Source of the DNA: Ornithinibacillus caprae | GTDB lineage: Bacteria; Bacillota; Bacilli; Bacillales; Amphibacillaceae | DNA: 64,000 nucleotides | Direction of reading: 5' to 3' | NCBI RefSeq assembly: GCF_009728145.1 | Contig: NZ_WOCA01000018.1 | Coordinates: forward strand, 23,147 to 87,146 | Part shown: positions 42,305 through 51,385 of the stretch, piece by piece | Numbering within the stretch: the stretch's first letter is position 1 | Layout: each line of letters opens with the position of its first letter | The notes under the pieces: generated by a model | Database searches by the model: none | What the model was told of the DNA's origin: nothing | What the model saw: the letters and a program-made list of their open reading frames with translations, nothing else | Position numbers and translations under genes: made by a program

Positions 42305-43612
42305 TTATTTTTTTCTTGGTAACATTCGCATGCCAAGAAATGCTGCCCATGCTTTATCTTGACCTTCTTTAAAATGAAAGCGAATCGGGCGATTTTTTTT
42401 TATGATGATGAGCGTGTCTTGTTTGGCGGGCTTTAATACATATTTTTCTTTCTCAATGATGACGTACAAGTCTCCATTTTCTAACTTCACTTCAATCAAG
42501 TTGCCTTCTCTTGATTGATATTCACCAATAAAACGTTCCTTTCTTCCTAACGGTAGATGGATAAACTCTCGATTGCCAAGCTTTTCATCTAGTGGTAATT
42601 CCATCATTGCGTTTACCGCTTCGAGCCAAATTTCATTAGCTGCCACATTCGAAACATTTGTAAGAACTGCAACTACGATTTTCTGTTCTGGAATAAAGCC
42701 AAAGTTAGAAGAAACACCTGGCTGACCACCACCATGTTCAACTAGTGTCACCCCGTGGTAATTAGGTGTAACTTTAAAGGCATATCCATAGTAAGAATCC
42801 TGATCAATCGGCACATGAAGGGCATACATTTTTGCTAATTGATCACTAGTCAAATGTAATTTTCCGTGAACTTTATTTACATATAACTCTCCATATTTAA
42901 CCAAATCTTTAACCGTTGATCGAATTCCACCACCAACTTCATAATTCCCCAAGGTCGGCCAAGGCTGTTCTTGAAATTCTTCCTTCTGTGAATCATAAAT
43001 GTACGGTATAGATACATTGCTCATTTTATGTAATTCCTCAATATTAAAGGTAGAACGGTTCATATTTAACGGATTAAGTACGTGTTCTGTTAACGCTCTT
43101 CTATATAACTTCCCAGTATATTTTTCAATAATTGCACCTAATAATAAAAAGCTATCATTACAATAACTAAAATATTCCCCTGGTTTTCCAAGTAAATCGT
43201 GCTCTTCACTTGCAATATACGTCAAATGATCTTGAAAATGATTTAATTCCTCTCTTCGCTGCATTGGAGCAAGTCCTGTCGTATGGGTTAATAAGTGATG
43301 AATTTTAACAGATTCGATTGGTTCCACATGCTGAATATCAAACGCAGGTAAATGCTTTACAACAGGGTCATCTATGGATAGCTTCCCTTCTTCCTCTAAT
43401 TTAGCAATTACGAGTGCAGAAAAGGATTTGGTTACCGAAGCAATACCAAAAACTGTATTAGGTGTAACGGGCTCCTTTGTTTGTATATCTCGCACACCGA
43501 ATCCCTTTTCATAAATAACCTTTCCTTGCCTACTAATAGCTATAGCTGCGCCAGGAATCTTTTCCTTTTGCATACGTTTCTTCATTCGTTCTTCGAAAAT
43601 AGTCCAATCCAT
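42305..43612 (-). CDS. Beta-lactamase-fold serine hydrolase (435 aa)
   Basis: A class C beta-lactamase/penicillin-binding-protein-like enzyme. The SxxK motif is SVTK in FGIASVTKSFSALV, the YxN motif is in YFSYCNDSFLLLG, and HGGGQPGVSSNFG replaces KTG. The C-terminal 90 residues form a small beta domain. There is no signal peptide, so it acts in the cytoplasm, as in EstB-like esterases or D-amino-peptidases; beta-lactam resistance is not implied. Monocistronic with a shared terminator. Confidence 0.88.
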   Translation of the reverse strand: MDWTIFEERMKKRMQKEKIPGAAIAISRQGKVIYEKGFGVRDIQTKEPVTPNTVFGIASVTKSFSALVIAKLEEEGKLSIDDPVVKHLPAFDIQHVEPIESVKIHHLLTHTTGLAPMQRREELNHFQDHLTYIASEEHDLLGKPGEYFSYCNDSFLLLGAIIEKYTGKLYRRALTEHVLNPLNMNRSTFNIEELHKMSNVSIPYIYDSQKEEFQEQPWPTLGNYEVGGGIRSTVKDLVKYGELYVNKVHGKLHLTSDQLAKMYALHVPIDQDSYYGYAFKVTPNYHGVTLVEHGGGQPGVSSNFGFIPEQKIVVAVLTNVSNVAANEIWLEAVNAMMELPLDEKLGNREFIHLPLGRKERFIGEYQSREGNLIEVKLENGDLYVIIEKEKYVLKPAKQDTLIIIKKNRPIRFHFKEGQDKAWAAFLGMRMLPRKK

Positions 43613-43747
43613 TTGCTCACCTCTCTATTAAACTTACTTTGATTATAACAAATACTTGTTTGAATTATTAAAAAAGTAATGAAATTAATTTGTATAAATT
43701 AATCTAATTCGGAACAACCTAAACCCATATGAAAAGGGGCATCAATC

Positions 43748-44698
43748 ATGATTCAAATCATGGGAGTTACTTCAGAAAATAAACAAATAACCAATGTAAC
43801 CATCGATGAATTTGTTCCTGAAGATTATACCTGGTATTGGATTGATTTCAATAAACCAACGCGTGAGGAAACGGAACAATTAAGTAAAAAGCTTCATTTT
43901 CATCCATTAGCGATTGAAGACTGCATTCATAGTATGCAACGATCCAAGCTGGATTTCTATGATGATTTTTACTATGTTGTTACCCACACTGTTGGAAGAG
44001 CAGAATACAATCAGCATGAGATGAATTTTTTTATTGGTGAAAATTCTATCGTTACCTTCCATTATGAGGACTTAAGTGAAGTAAACACCGTGTGGAATGA
44101 AATTCTATTAACGAATAAACTAGAAACCTGGAGCATTTACCGTGTTTTTTATGAGATTATGGATAAAGTAGTGGATAATTTTTTCCCGATTATTCATGAG
44201 CTAGAGGATGAAATTAAAATAGTTGAAAACAATCCAGAAAATAAATCGATGGAAGTGCTCTTAGATCGATTATTTTTACTCAGGCATGAATTACTTGAGT
44301 TAAGACACGCTGTAAATCCTATCCGTGATTTACTCTATCGAATTATCAACTCTCACCACTTGGAAGAAGTACTAGAACGAAGGGAATATTTTATCGATGT
44401 GTATGATCATCTATTAAAAATATCGGAAATGATCAACTCCAATCGAGAGATTACCAACGATATCCGAAACAATTTTATATCATTAAACTCCTACCAACAA
44501 AACAAAGTCATTCAAATTTTAACTGTCATTACTTCTATCTTTTCACCATTAACTTTTATCGCAGGTATTTACGGCATGAACTTCCTCAACATGCCAGAAT
44601 TAGAGTGGAAATATGGTTATTTTATTGTCTTGGGTGTCATGCTTGCAATAACTGTTGGGATGATTATTTGGTTTAAGAAGAAGGGCTGGCTGTGGTAG
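43748..44698 (+). CDS. CorA-family divalent cation transporter (316 aa)
   Basis: A large cytoplasmic N-terminal domain with long helices precedes two C-terminal membrane segments. The pore signature GMN is present in AGIYGMNFLNMPE, followed by KYGYFIVLGVMLAITVGMI (shortened) and a basic tail. It mediates Mg2+ (or Co2+/Ni2+) entry as a pentamer. The start has an AAAAGGGGC-type site. Single gene, convergent with the queuosine-precursor transporter across a terminator. Confidence 0.93.
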   Translation: MIQIMGVTSENKQITNVTIDEFVPEDYTWYWIDFNKPTREETEQLSKKLHFHPLAIEDCIHSMQRSKLDFYDDFYYVVTHTVGRAEYNQHEMNFFIGENSIVTFHYEDLSEVNTVWNEILLTNKLETWSIYRVFYEIMDKVVDNFFPIIHELEDEIKIVENNPENKSMEVLLDRLFLLRHELLELRHAVNPIRDLLYRIINSHHLEEVLERREYFIDVYDHLLKISEMINSNREITNDIRNNFISLNSYQQNKVIQILTVITSIFSPLTFIAGIYGMNFLNMPELEWKYGYFIVLGVMLAITVGMIIWFKKKGWLW

Positions 44699-44755
44699 AT
44701 GGACTTGAGTGGAAAGTCGATTTTTTCGATTACCGATTAATTTCTATAACAAGCT

Positions 44756-44793
44756 AAAAAAGCATCCCTCTCATTAATAAAGGGATGCTTTAT
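44756..44793. terminator. Bidirectional terminator
   Basis: AAAAAGCATCCCT (44756-44768) pairs with AGGGATGCTTT, ending in TATT, between corA and the convergent transporter gene. Confidence 0.9.
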
Positions 44794-44799
44794 TATATT

Positions 44800-45420
44800 T
44801 TATGCTGCTGCTTGTGTTTGTTGTTGCTTTCTTCCAATTCTTACTAAGAGGTATGCGATTGGCGTATCAATGAAAGCAATAATTAATTTTGCAACATACT
44901 GAGTAGCAATCATACCAAGTAAGACTCCTGTAGGAACCGTTCCCCAGAATGCAATGGTGATAAATATTGTTGTATCAATCAACTGACTTGTCATGGTAGA
45001 TACATTATTACGTAGCCACAGTTTTCCTTCACCGTGTTTAGCTTTCAAACGATGGAAAATAGAAACATCTACGTTCTGACTTGCTATATAAGATAGTAAG
45101 CTTGCCAGGATTACACGGAAGCTTCCACCTAAAATTTCTTCAAATTGTGCTTGGGATTCAAATACAGGTGCAGCCGGAAGTTGAATCGCAATAAAGATAA
45201 AAATTAATGCTACAACTTGTGTAATAAATCCAGCTTGAACCGTTTTTCTAGCTGCTTCTTTCCCATATAATTCACCTATTACATCGGTAATTAAATAGGT
45301 CACAACATAGACAATAACTGCAGCAGGTAAAATAAATTCTCCAATACTAAATAATTTAACTCCTAAAATATTAGCAATTAATAAGAGTCCTACAAATAAC
45401 GCATTTAAATATACAAACAT
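44800..45420 (-). CDS. Queuosine precursor transporter, YhhQ/VUT family (206 aa)
   Basis: Six hydrophobic segments with the family motifs ANILGVKLF, VTYLITDVIGELYGKEAARK and SYIASQNVDVSIFHRLK (the last containing the conserved S-QxxD pattern). These proteins take up preQ0 or preQ1. It lies 50 bases downstream of queF and shares its preQ1 riboswitch, which supports the role strongly. An AAA tail after QQQTQ ends the protein. Confidence 0.92.
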   Translation of the reverse strand: MFVYLNALFVGLLLIANILGVKLFSIGEFILPAAVIVYVVTYLITDVIGELYGKEAARKTVQAGFITQVVALIFIFIAIQLPAAPVFESQAQFEEILGGSFRVILASLLSYIASQNVDVSIFHRLKAKHGEGKLWLRNNVSTMTSQLIDTTIFITIAFWGTVPTGVLLGMIATQYVAKLIIAFIDTPIAYLLVRIGRKQQQTQAAA

Positions 45421-45470
45421 TTATCTTTCTCCCTTTGACTTAGAAAAGGACAAAGCTCACCCTCAGGAAT

Positions 45471-45968
45471 TTAGCGATTATCAATTTTTTCTGGGTACAT
45501 ATCATGATTCATCATACGATGGTCCGCCATTTGCTCATACTTTGTTCCTGGCTTCCCATAGTTACAATACGGATCAATAGAGATTCCTCCACGTGGCGTG
45601 AATTTTCCCCATACTTCAATATAACGTGGATCCATTAATTCAATTAAATCATTCATTATAATGTTCATGCTATCCTCGTGGAAATCTCCATGATTTCTAA
45701 AACTGAACATGTATAGCTTTAATGATTTACTTTCTACCATTTTTTTATCTGGAATATAACTAATATATACTGTTCCAAAATCGGGCTGTCTGGTTTTTGG
45801 ACACAACGTTGTAAATTCAGGAATATTAAATTTCACAAAATAATCCCGATTAGGATGTTGGTTATCAAACGTCTCTAAAACTTCTGGAGCATAGTCAAAT
45901 GAATACTCTGTACCTTGACTACCAAGAAGTGTAATATCTGTTAAATCCTCATCTTTTCTACCAGCCAT
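45471..45968 (-). CDS. queF: NADPH-dependent 7-cyano-7-deazaguanine reductase (165 aa)
   Basis: The unimodular QueF that reduces preQ0 to preQ1 for queuosine in tRNA. The catalytic Cys56 and Asp63 lie in [15 protein letters not shown], and the NADPH-binding segment is [25 protein letters not shown] (shortened). Length is normal. The riboswitch at 46053-46091 precedes it, so queF and the transporter should be shut down when preQ1 is sufficient. queC, queD and queE are not in the window. Confidence 0.97.
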   Translation of the reverse strand: MAGRKDEDLTDITLLGSQGTEYSFDYAPEVLETFDNQHPNRDYFVKFNIPEFTTLCPKTRQPDFGTVYISYIPDKKMVESKSLKLYMFSFRNHGDFHEDSMNIIMNDLIELMDPRYIEVWGKFTPRGGISIDPYCNYGKPGTKYEQMADHRMMNHDMYPEKIDNR

Positions 45969-45999
45969 CGGAATTCCTCCTTATGATTTCTCCTATAAA

Positions 46000-46033
46000 A
46001 AAACAAAAAACCACGGCCCTAAGGCACATGGTT
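46000..46033 (-). terminator. Terminator of the preQ1 riboswitch
   Basis: On the minus strand AACCATGTGCC and GGGCCGTGGTT pair with small mismatches, followed by TTTTGTTTTTTT. It lies between the aptamer and the queF start. Confidence 0.8.
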
Positions 46034-46052
46034 AACTAATCGCATCATCTGT

Positions 46053-46091
46053 CCTTAGTTTTTTATAGAGGGTTGAAGCTAAGAACCTCTT
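46053..46091 (-). ncRNA. preQ1-I riboswitch
   Basis: On the minus strand AGAGGTTCTTAGCTTCAACC and then CTCTATAAAAAACTAAGG match the class I preQ1 aptamer: a 5-bp AGAGG/CCTCT stem and the A-rich tail ending in CTAAGG. It controls queF and the precursor transporter through the following terminator. Confidence 0.95.
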
Positions 46092-46252
46092 CCGTTTATC
46101 GTAACGGATATATAATGATCCATTTCACTCGACTAATTATATAGGGGGATGCTTGACTTGTCAATCAAATTTTTAATGTTGTACCCGAGGGGTTCTGGGA
46201 TTCGCTTCTAGCACATACTTTCGTATTTGTTCTCCATTATCAGCGACTCCCT

Positions 46253-46702
46253 TCACTCCACTATTAGTTCCTCTTCAAACGCAATTTCTTCTCCATCATA
46301 TACAAGCAAGCCATGATTATTTGCGTGAAGCGTTACTTTTACTTGATACGTACCTGGGTCTAAATAATCTAAATTATAATACTCTCCATACATCCGATTT
46401 AACTTCTCCCCATTTAGATACAAATGAGCATGTCCTTCATGGTAAGCTTCCTCATTTTCCAAGCCAACACTTTCTGGTGCAAATGTAAAATTATCTGTTT
46501 GAATTTTGACATACCAAGATCCAGAATGATCTTGGTGTACCGAACCAGTTAACATAGGAACGCTAGATTCAGAAGGTACCTCTACTATCTTTTCATCATG
46601 GTTGTCTGTATGACCATAGGCATAATGGCTATTTTGTTGATGAAAATACAATAATACAGAAACAAGTGAAAAAAGAACAATGAAACTAATTAACCGATAC
46701 AT
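46253..46702 (-). CDS. Exported His-rich protein of unknown function (149 aa)
   Basis: An N-terminal hydrophobic segment (ISFIVLFSLVSVLLYF) exports or anchors the protein. The mature part contains many His (HYAYGHTDNHDE, AYHEGHAHLYLNGEK, LHANNHGLLVYDGEEI) in a beta-sandwich-like pattern. A metal-binding or FixH/YtkA-like role is possible, but the family is not recognised. It starts eleven bases after the DUF2243 gene, so the two are co-transcribed. Confidence 0.65.
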   Translation of the reverse strand: MYRLISFIVLFSLVSVLLYFHQQNSHYAYGHTDNHDEKIVEVPSESSVPMLTGSVHQDHSGSWYVKIQTDNFTFAPESVGLENEEAYHEGHAHLYLNGEKLNRMYGEYYNLDYLDPGTYQVKVTLHANNHGLLVYDGEEIAFEEELIVE

Positions 46703-46713
46703 AGAAACTCTCC

Positions 46714-47163
46714 TTAATTGGTTTTAGCATTTCGATATACGATATAGCCTACTATCGCTAAGATCAGTCCTAATGCTAAAAAGGATAAATCATAGACGAT
46801 TGCATTTGCATCACCTGGTTTTACTCGGTGGATTTGTAGTAAATGATGATTAACTATTCCTTCTACTAAGTTAAAAATTCCACTCCCAAGTAGAAATCCT
46901 CCAACTAATAGGCGAATTCCTCTTGGTAGTATAGTAGGTTTTCCCGCTATCCATAGCATGATCCCTCCAACCACTATGGCAATCGTAACAGCAAAGTGAA
47001 ATATACCATCACTTAGAATTTGTCCCTCTCTAGTTGTATTCATTACAACACTATGCCATTGTAGGAGCTGATGAAATATGATCCCATCCATTGCTCCCAT
47101 GAAACCAAATCCTAATACAAAACTACCAATTGCTGATACACCAAATCTTGTTTTTTGTTTCAT
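46714..47163 (-). CDS. DUF2243 membrane protein (149 aa)
   Basis: Four membrane helices with the signature GFGFMGAMDGIIFHQLLQWH, the segment SDGIFHFAVTIAIVVGG and NLVEGIVNHHLLQIHRV. The three His-containing motifs are conserved in DUF2243 proteins and sit near the membrane surface, suggesting metal or haem contact. No reaction is known for the family. It is paired with the His-rich exported protein. Confidence 0.85.
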   Translation of the reverse strand: MKQKTRFGVSAIGSFVLGFGFMGAMDGIIFHQLLQWHSVVMNTTREGQILSDGIFHFAVTIAIVVGGIMLWIAGKPTILPRGIRLLVGGFLLGSGIFNLVEGIVNHHLLQIHRVKPGDANAIVYDLSFLALGLILAIVGYIVYRNAKTN

Positions 47164-47284
47164 GGCTACTCTCCTATTAAATCAGCTAGTATCTATTAAA
47201 TTATTATTTCCATATTTTTGTACTAAGATACCTATAAGGTTAGAAAACTTGTTTTTTGGCAACTATCGGTTAAGCTTTCTATTC

Positions 47285-47331
47285 TACTAAAAAACTGCTG
47301 CATAAGTGGTATCTCCACCTACACAGCAGTC
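47285..47331 (-). terminator. Terminator of the secreted lipase gene
   Basis: On the minus strand ACTGCTG...CAGCAGT with an inner TAGGTGG/CCACTTA stem is followed by TTTTTT. Confidence 0.85.
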
Positions 47332-47342
47332 GCTTATAGCAA

Positions 47343-48938
47343 TTAATCTACATATACGGAGTCAACAATTGTACGTGTAAACTCCTTCCCAGCTTCCGTT
47401 AATCCCTTAACTTCAATCGTAATATTATACACTTCATTCGCCTGATCAAATACCAATTGCTTGGATAAATCAGATTTGCCACTCACAGTAAACGTTTTTC
47501 TATTTTTGGGATTACTGGATTGTGTAATATCATAAGTTGCTTTTAATGTTTTTTCTTGTATGATACTTTTATCAACTTCCAATTGATACGTAACCTCAAG
47601 TTTTTCCTTGGATTCCAACTTTTCATTACGAATTAGTTTTGGTGTTGTTGTATAGTTAGCCAATAATACGTATGCATCATCCTGGTCTGATACCAGCTCC
47701 ACCTTCCAATTTCCAGCCATTGGTTGATCCACTGTTAGCAAGTGACTAAATGATCCAACAAAAACCCCTTCTTCATTTTCTATAGTTGTTATCTTTTGGG
47801 TAATTTCTTTTCCACTAGGATCTATTAATCTTAATTCTGATAACTTATTAGAAGTCATCACATGAAAAGATACATGATCCACATCATTTTCAACAGTAAC
47901 AATAGCAGCAGATTTCCGTTCCTTTTGCAGTGGTCCACCATTTAGCCATTGATTCACAGTAGGGGAATTCATTTCTACACTCTCCACCGTGTTGTTAGAT
48001 TCTTCACTATTTTGCTGGTTATCCATCACATAACTTTCAAAAATTGGGAATGTAACACCCGTTCGTATCGATGTATGGTTCCAATCACCAATGGCAAGCT
48101 GTTGGCCACCTGGTAGACTACTACTTGCGGTTGTTACGACACCATCATTGGAGCCGTACTGAGATAAATACATTCCACCAAACCAAGTAGAAGAAAATAC
48201 AGAACCCCAATTCGTTCCTCCCAATGTGTAATAATCATTATAATAAGCCATTGATTGGTCATCGGTTTGGTCCCTGAAATTTTCCATGTATCCCATTTGC
48301 ATTGCATATGTTCCTTCACCTTGTGCACCAAGTAAATCTGCTAGCCAACCAGCGGAAGAGCTATATGCTAAATCAGCTAGCTGAGAACCATGGTGAGGAC
48401 TTGATAATGTGATTACATTGTCAACATGTTGCCAAGCATCATAATAGGTTAAAGCAGCCTGTGTATCTACACCACCTTTACTATATGCAACTACAGTGAT
48501 TGGTTTACCAAAGTGATTTGAAATTTCATTAATTTTTTCTGCAAGCAATGCACCATTCTCCCACATGTCAGCTGATGCACCACCTGCATCATACAATTGA
48601 ACAAAAACTGTTTGATATCCTGCATTTACTGCAGATTGGTACATATCATTATCTTCCCAAAAAATCTGTGCAACATTATTTAGTCCTGGTACAAATAAAA
48701 TCACGGGGGCATTCGGTATTGGATTAGAAGGTGCTGAACCAATGTACCATTCTCCTGGAGTCTCATCATTTCCATTACCCACCTTTCCCATTGTAGAAAT
48801 ACCATCAGATTTACCGACTAATTGTGGATCAGGAATATCAGATGTTTGTTTGGTAGTCGCCGAAACCGTCGTACAAATAGCAAACGTAAAACCAAGCAAG
48901 AAACAGATAAACACCAAGCGTTTTAATCCAAGATGCAT
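47343..48938 (-). CDS. Secreted lipase/esterase with C-terminal beta domains (531 aa)
   Basis: A signal peptide (LVFICFLLGFTFAICTTVSA) is followed by an alpha/beta-hydrolase domain (about res 60-310). It has VILFVPGLNN (oxyanion), the elbow VVAYSKGGVDTQAAL (nucleophile Ser in A-Y-S-K-G, where G-H-S-x-G is usual), SSPHHGSQLADLAY, and GDWNHTSIRTG (probable catalytic His). The last 200 residues form one or two beta-sandwich domains, one with cadherin/VWA-like VENDVDHVSFHVMTSNKLSEL order (shortened). It probably attacks lipids or esters outside the cell. Start has a good ribosome site (AGGAGG). Confidence 0.85.
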   Translation of the reverse strand: MHLGLKRLVFICFLLGFTFAICTTVSATTKQTSDIPDPQLVGKSDGISTMGKVGNGNDETPGEWYIGSAPSNPIPNAPVILFVPGLNNVAQIFWEDNDMYQSAVNAGYQTVFVQLYDAGGASADMWENGALLAEKINEISNHFGKPITVVAYSKGGVDTQAALTYYDAWQHVDNVITLSSPHHGSQLADLAYSSSAGWLADLLGAQGEGTYAMQMGYMENFRDQTDDQSMAYYNDYYTLGGTNWGSVFSSTWFGGMYLSQYGSNDGVVTTASSSLPGGQQLAIGDWNHTSIRTGVTFPIFESYVMDNQQNSEESNNTVESVEMNSPTVNQWLNGGPLQKERKSAAIVTVENDVDHVSFHVMTSNKLSELRLIDPSGKEITQKITTIENEEGVFVGSFSHLLTVDQPMAGNWKVELVSDQDDAYVLLANYTTTPKLIRNEKLESKEKLEVTYQLEVDKSIIQEKTLKATYDITQSSNPKNRKTFTVSGKSDLSKQLVFDQANEVYNITIEVKGLTEAGKEFTRTIVDSVYVD

Positions 48939-49192
48939 TCTTTTCCTCCTAATTTGTTTTTGTACTTCACAAAAAATGTATTCCTAGGTTTTGGGTTTGA
49001 TGAGGAAACAATAGGAATTAGGTAATAATACCCTAGGTGGGTACTTTAGATTAGATACTAGATGAAGTAAACTATCTATTGCCAAACTTTGTAGCAAAAT
49101 CCTTCGTTGCAATTCTGAGAACTTTCTTGTCTAGTAATAGTTGGGACATAACGTCTGGATTCTCCCTTAACTAAAAAACTATTGATTCACAC

Positions 49193-49957
49193 TCACTGAT
49201 GAATAGGAAGCCAATGTAACACATCCTGTATTTTCTTATCCCAATATGCCCATTCATGATCCCCAGCTCCAAATTCAGTTTGAAGCTGATATGACGAATG
49301 TTTAACTACTTCATGAAACTGAACGTTTTCTTCATATAAAAAATCTTCTGTACCACAGCACTGGTATAAAAGTGGTTTAGGCTTGTCCGAATTATTGCCT
49401 TGTTCAATCAACCAGTATAAATCATCCTCTGTACCTTTAATGTCATTTCCACCAAAAATGGAATTAAATAGTGGTTTTCGCTTTCCATCAATATTGTCTA
49501 CTCGAGTAGCAATATCTACGACACCAGATAAACTTGCTGCTGCTGCAAATTTTTCCGGTTGTCTTAATGCCCATTTTAAAGCCCCATAGCCTCCCATGGA
49601 AAGCCCGGCTACAAAGTTTTCATTACGCTTTTTCGACAATGGAAAATATGAACGAGCTACATGTGGGAGCTCTTCTGAGAGAAACGCCCAATACTTTTTA
49701 CCATATTCCATATCTGTGTAATAACTATGATCAACCTGAGGCATCACAACGGCTAGCCCTAATCTCTCCACGTATCTCTCAATACTAGTTCGTCTTGTCC
49801 AAATCGTATGGTCATCACCCAATCCGTGCAAAAGAAACAATGTCGGATATGTATGCTTCTCTGTTCCTTTTGGTAAGGATATTTCTGGGAGAATAACCGA
49901 CATGGATGTACTTAATCCTAATACTTCTGAGAAATAATCGCATTTTAATAAAGCCAT
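49193..49957 (-). CDS. Esterase D/tributyrin esterase-like hydrolase (254 aa)
   Basis: A cytoplasmic alpha/beta hydrolase of the EstA/FrmB group: TLFLLHGLGDDHTIWTRRT (oxyanion), NFVAGLSMGGYGALKWA (nucleophile Ser in GLSMGG), and GAGDHEWAYWD (His). Such enzymes cleave short-chain esters, and related ones hydrolyse S-formylglutathione. No partner genes suggest a natural substrate. The 254-base gap downstream of the lipase start (48939-49192) contains no further ORF. Confidence 0.9.
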   Translation of the reverse strand: MALLKCDYFSEVLGLSTSMSVILPEISLPKGTEKHTYPTLFLLHGLGDDHTIWTRRTSIERYVERLGLAVVMPQVDHSYYTDMEYGKKYWAFLSEELPHVARSYFPLSKKRNENFVAGLSMGGYGALKWALRQPEKFAAAASLSGVVDIATRVDNIDGKRKPLFNSIFGGNDIKGTEDDLYWLIEQGNNSDKPKPLLYQCCGTEDFLYEENVQFHEVVKHSSYQLQTEFGAGDHEWAYWDKKIQDVLHWLPIHQ

Positions 49958-50164
49958 TTAACATTCCCCTATCCACTTACCTTTTTATCTATTTTATCAA
50001 AAATATCGATTTAACAAGAGAAGCAGGTACTACTATGAAACAAATCTGTCACATATCGTTCACACAACCTCCATTGCTTTACACCTTATCAATTGATAAT
50101 CTAATGTTAGAAAATGTTTGAATTTGTTAAAATCTATACAGACTGTGAAATGAAGGTGTACAAC

Positions 50165-50758
50165 ATGCTACCAATCGAACGCCAAAATAAGATTAAGGAA
50201 TTAATTACGGAAAAGCACAGTATGAAAATCTCCGAATTAAGCAAAGAACTTAATGTTTCTGAAATGACCATTCACCGTGATCTAAAACCATTAATAGACG
50301 AAGGATTAATAAGCAAAACATTTGGTGGAATTACGCTCGTACATAACCCAGAAGATCATTTTTCACCTTCCATTGCGGGCTGTGTCATTTGCGGTAGTAA
50401 AATTCAGGAGCGACTTGCCTATCGACTGATTTTACCTGATTCAAAGATAGAAACTGCATGCTGTACTCATTGTGGCCTCCTTCGTCACAGCCAGTTAGGA
50501 GATCAAGTTGTGCAAGCAATCTGCTACGACTTCTTAAGACAAATAACATTAAGCGCACCAACGAGCTGGTTTGTAATGGATACAACCGTTCATATTGGTT
50601 GCTGTCAGCCACAAATTATATCATTTGAATTAAAAGATCATGCAGAAAAATTTGTAAGCGGCTTTGGTGGAGATGTATACACGTTTAAAGAAGTAATGAA
50701 TTTGAATAGAAAAAAAATGAACGGTGAAGGCTGTCACCCTTCCCATTCATCAACCTAA
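50165..50758 (+). CDS. DeoR-type HTH fused to a NosL-like Cys-rich domain (197 aa)
   Basis: Residues 1-60 are a DeoR-family winged helix: ERQNKIKELITEKHSMKISE (shortened) and NVSEMTIHRDLKPLIDEGLI, followed by GGITL. The sugar-phosphate sensor domain expected of DeoR regulators is missing. In its place a domain of about 120 residues has Cys73/Cys76 (CVICGSK), Cys99/100/103 (CCTHCG) and Cys146/147 (GCCQPQIISF), ending FVSGFGGDVYTFKEV, which resembles NosL copper chaperones. It is probably a metal-responsive regulator of the sco and ytkA-like genes behind it. Start 50165 is chosen because GAAGGTG lies before it. Confidence 0.75.
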   Translation: MLPIERQNKIKELITEKHSMKISELSKELNVSEMTIHRDLKPLIDEGLISKTFGGITLVHNPEDHFSPSIAGCVICGSKIQERLAYRLILPDSKIETACCTHCGLLRHSQLGDQVVQAICYDFLRQITLSAPTSWFVMDTTVHIGCCQPQIISFELKDHAEKFVSGFGGDVYTFKEVMNLNRKKMNGEGCHPSHSST

Positions 50759-50782
50759 AGCAATCAGGAAAGGGTGTAAACC

Positions 50783-51358
50783 TTGAGAACAATAAAATTA
50801 ATTATAGTCGGTTCCTTTATATTTTTAGCTGCTTGTGGTGGATATAATATCGACACAAACATGTCAAGAGATGTCGAGCCTTTTGAATTCACAACGCAAG
50901 ATAATGAAACACTTAATCTAGAAGATTTAGATGGACAATGGTGGATTGCGGATTTTATTTTCACTAATTGCACAACAGTATGCCTACCGATGACATCAAA
51001 CATGGCTTTATTACAAGAAAAAATTAAAGAAGAAGATCTGGATGTACAGCTTATCTCCTTTAGTGTAGATCCAGACTTCGATACACCAGAAGTATTAAAG
51101 GAATACGCAGCTGAATATGAAGCAGATTTAGATAACTGGACATTTCTTACCGGATATGATTTTCAAACGATTAAAGAACTTTCCATCAAAAGCTTTCAAT
51201 CAGCCCTAATAGAGCCTCCTGAGGATTCCGACCAAGTTACACACGGAACTAGTTTCTTTCTTGTTAGTCCAGAAGGTGAGGTAATTAAAAAATACAATGG
51301 AACAACCTCAAAGGAAACAGATATTATAATTGATGATTTAAAGAGAGTCATTAAATAA
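50783..51358 (+). CDS. SCO1/SenC-family copper chaperone lipoprotein (191 aa)
   Basis: A lipobox (LAAC, Cys18) anchors a thioredoxin-fold domain. The copper motif is FTNCTTVCLPM (Cys63, Cys67) and the distant His ligand is in QVTHGTSFFLV (His154). Sco proteins deliver copper to the CuA site of cytochrome c oxidase or keep its cysteines reduced. The TTG start follows AAAGGGTG. It lies 24 bases after the HTH-NosL gene and 27 bases before the YtkA-like gene, forming an operon. Confidence 0.93.
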   Translation: MRTIKLIIVGSFIFLAACGGYNIDTNMSRDVEPFEFTTQDNETLNLEDLDGQWWIADFIFTNCTTVCLPMTSNMALLQEKIKEEDLDVQLISFSVDPDFDTPEVLKEYAAEYEADLDNWTFLTGYDFQTIKELSIKSFQSALIEPPEDSDQVTHGTSFFLVSPEGEVIKKYNGTTSKETDIIIDDLKRVIK

Positions 51359-51385
51359 CACAAATAGAAACGGAGAGACTTTACA

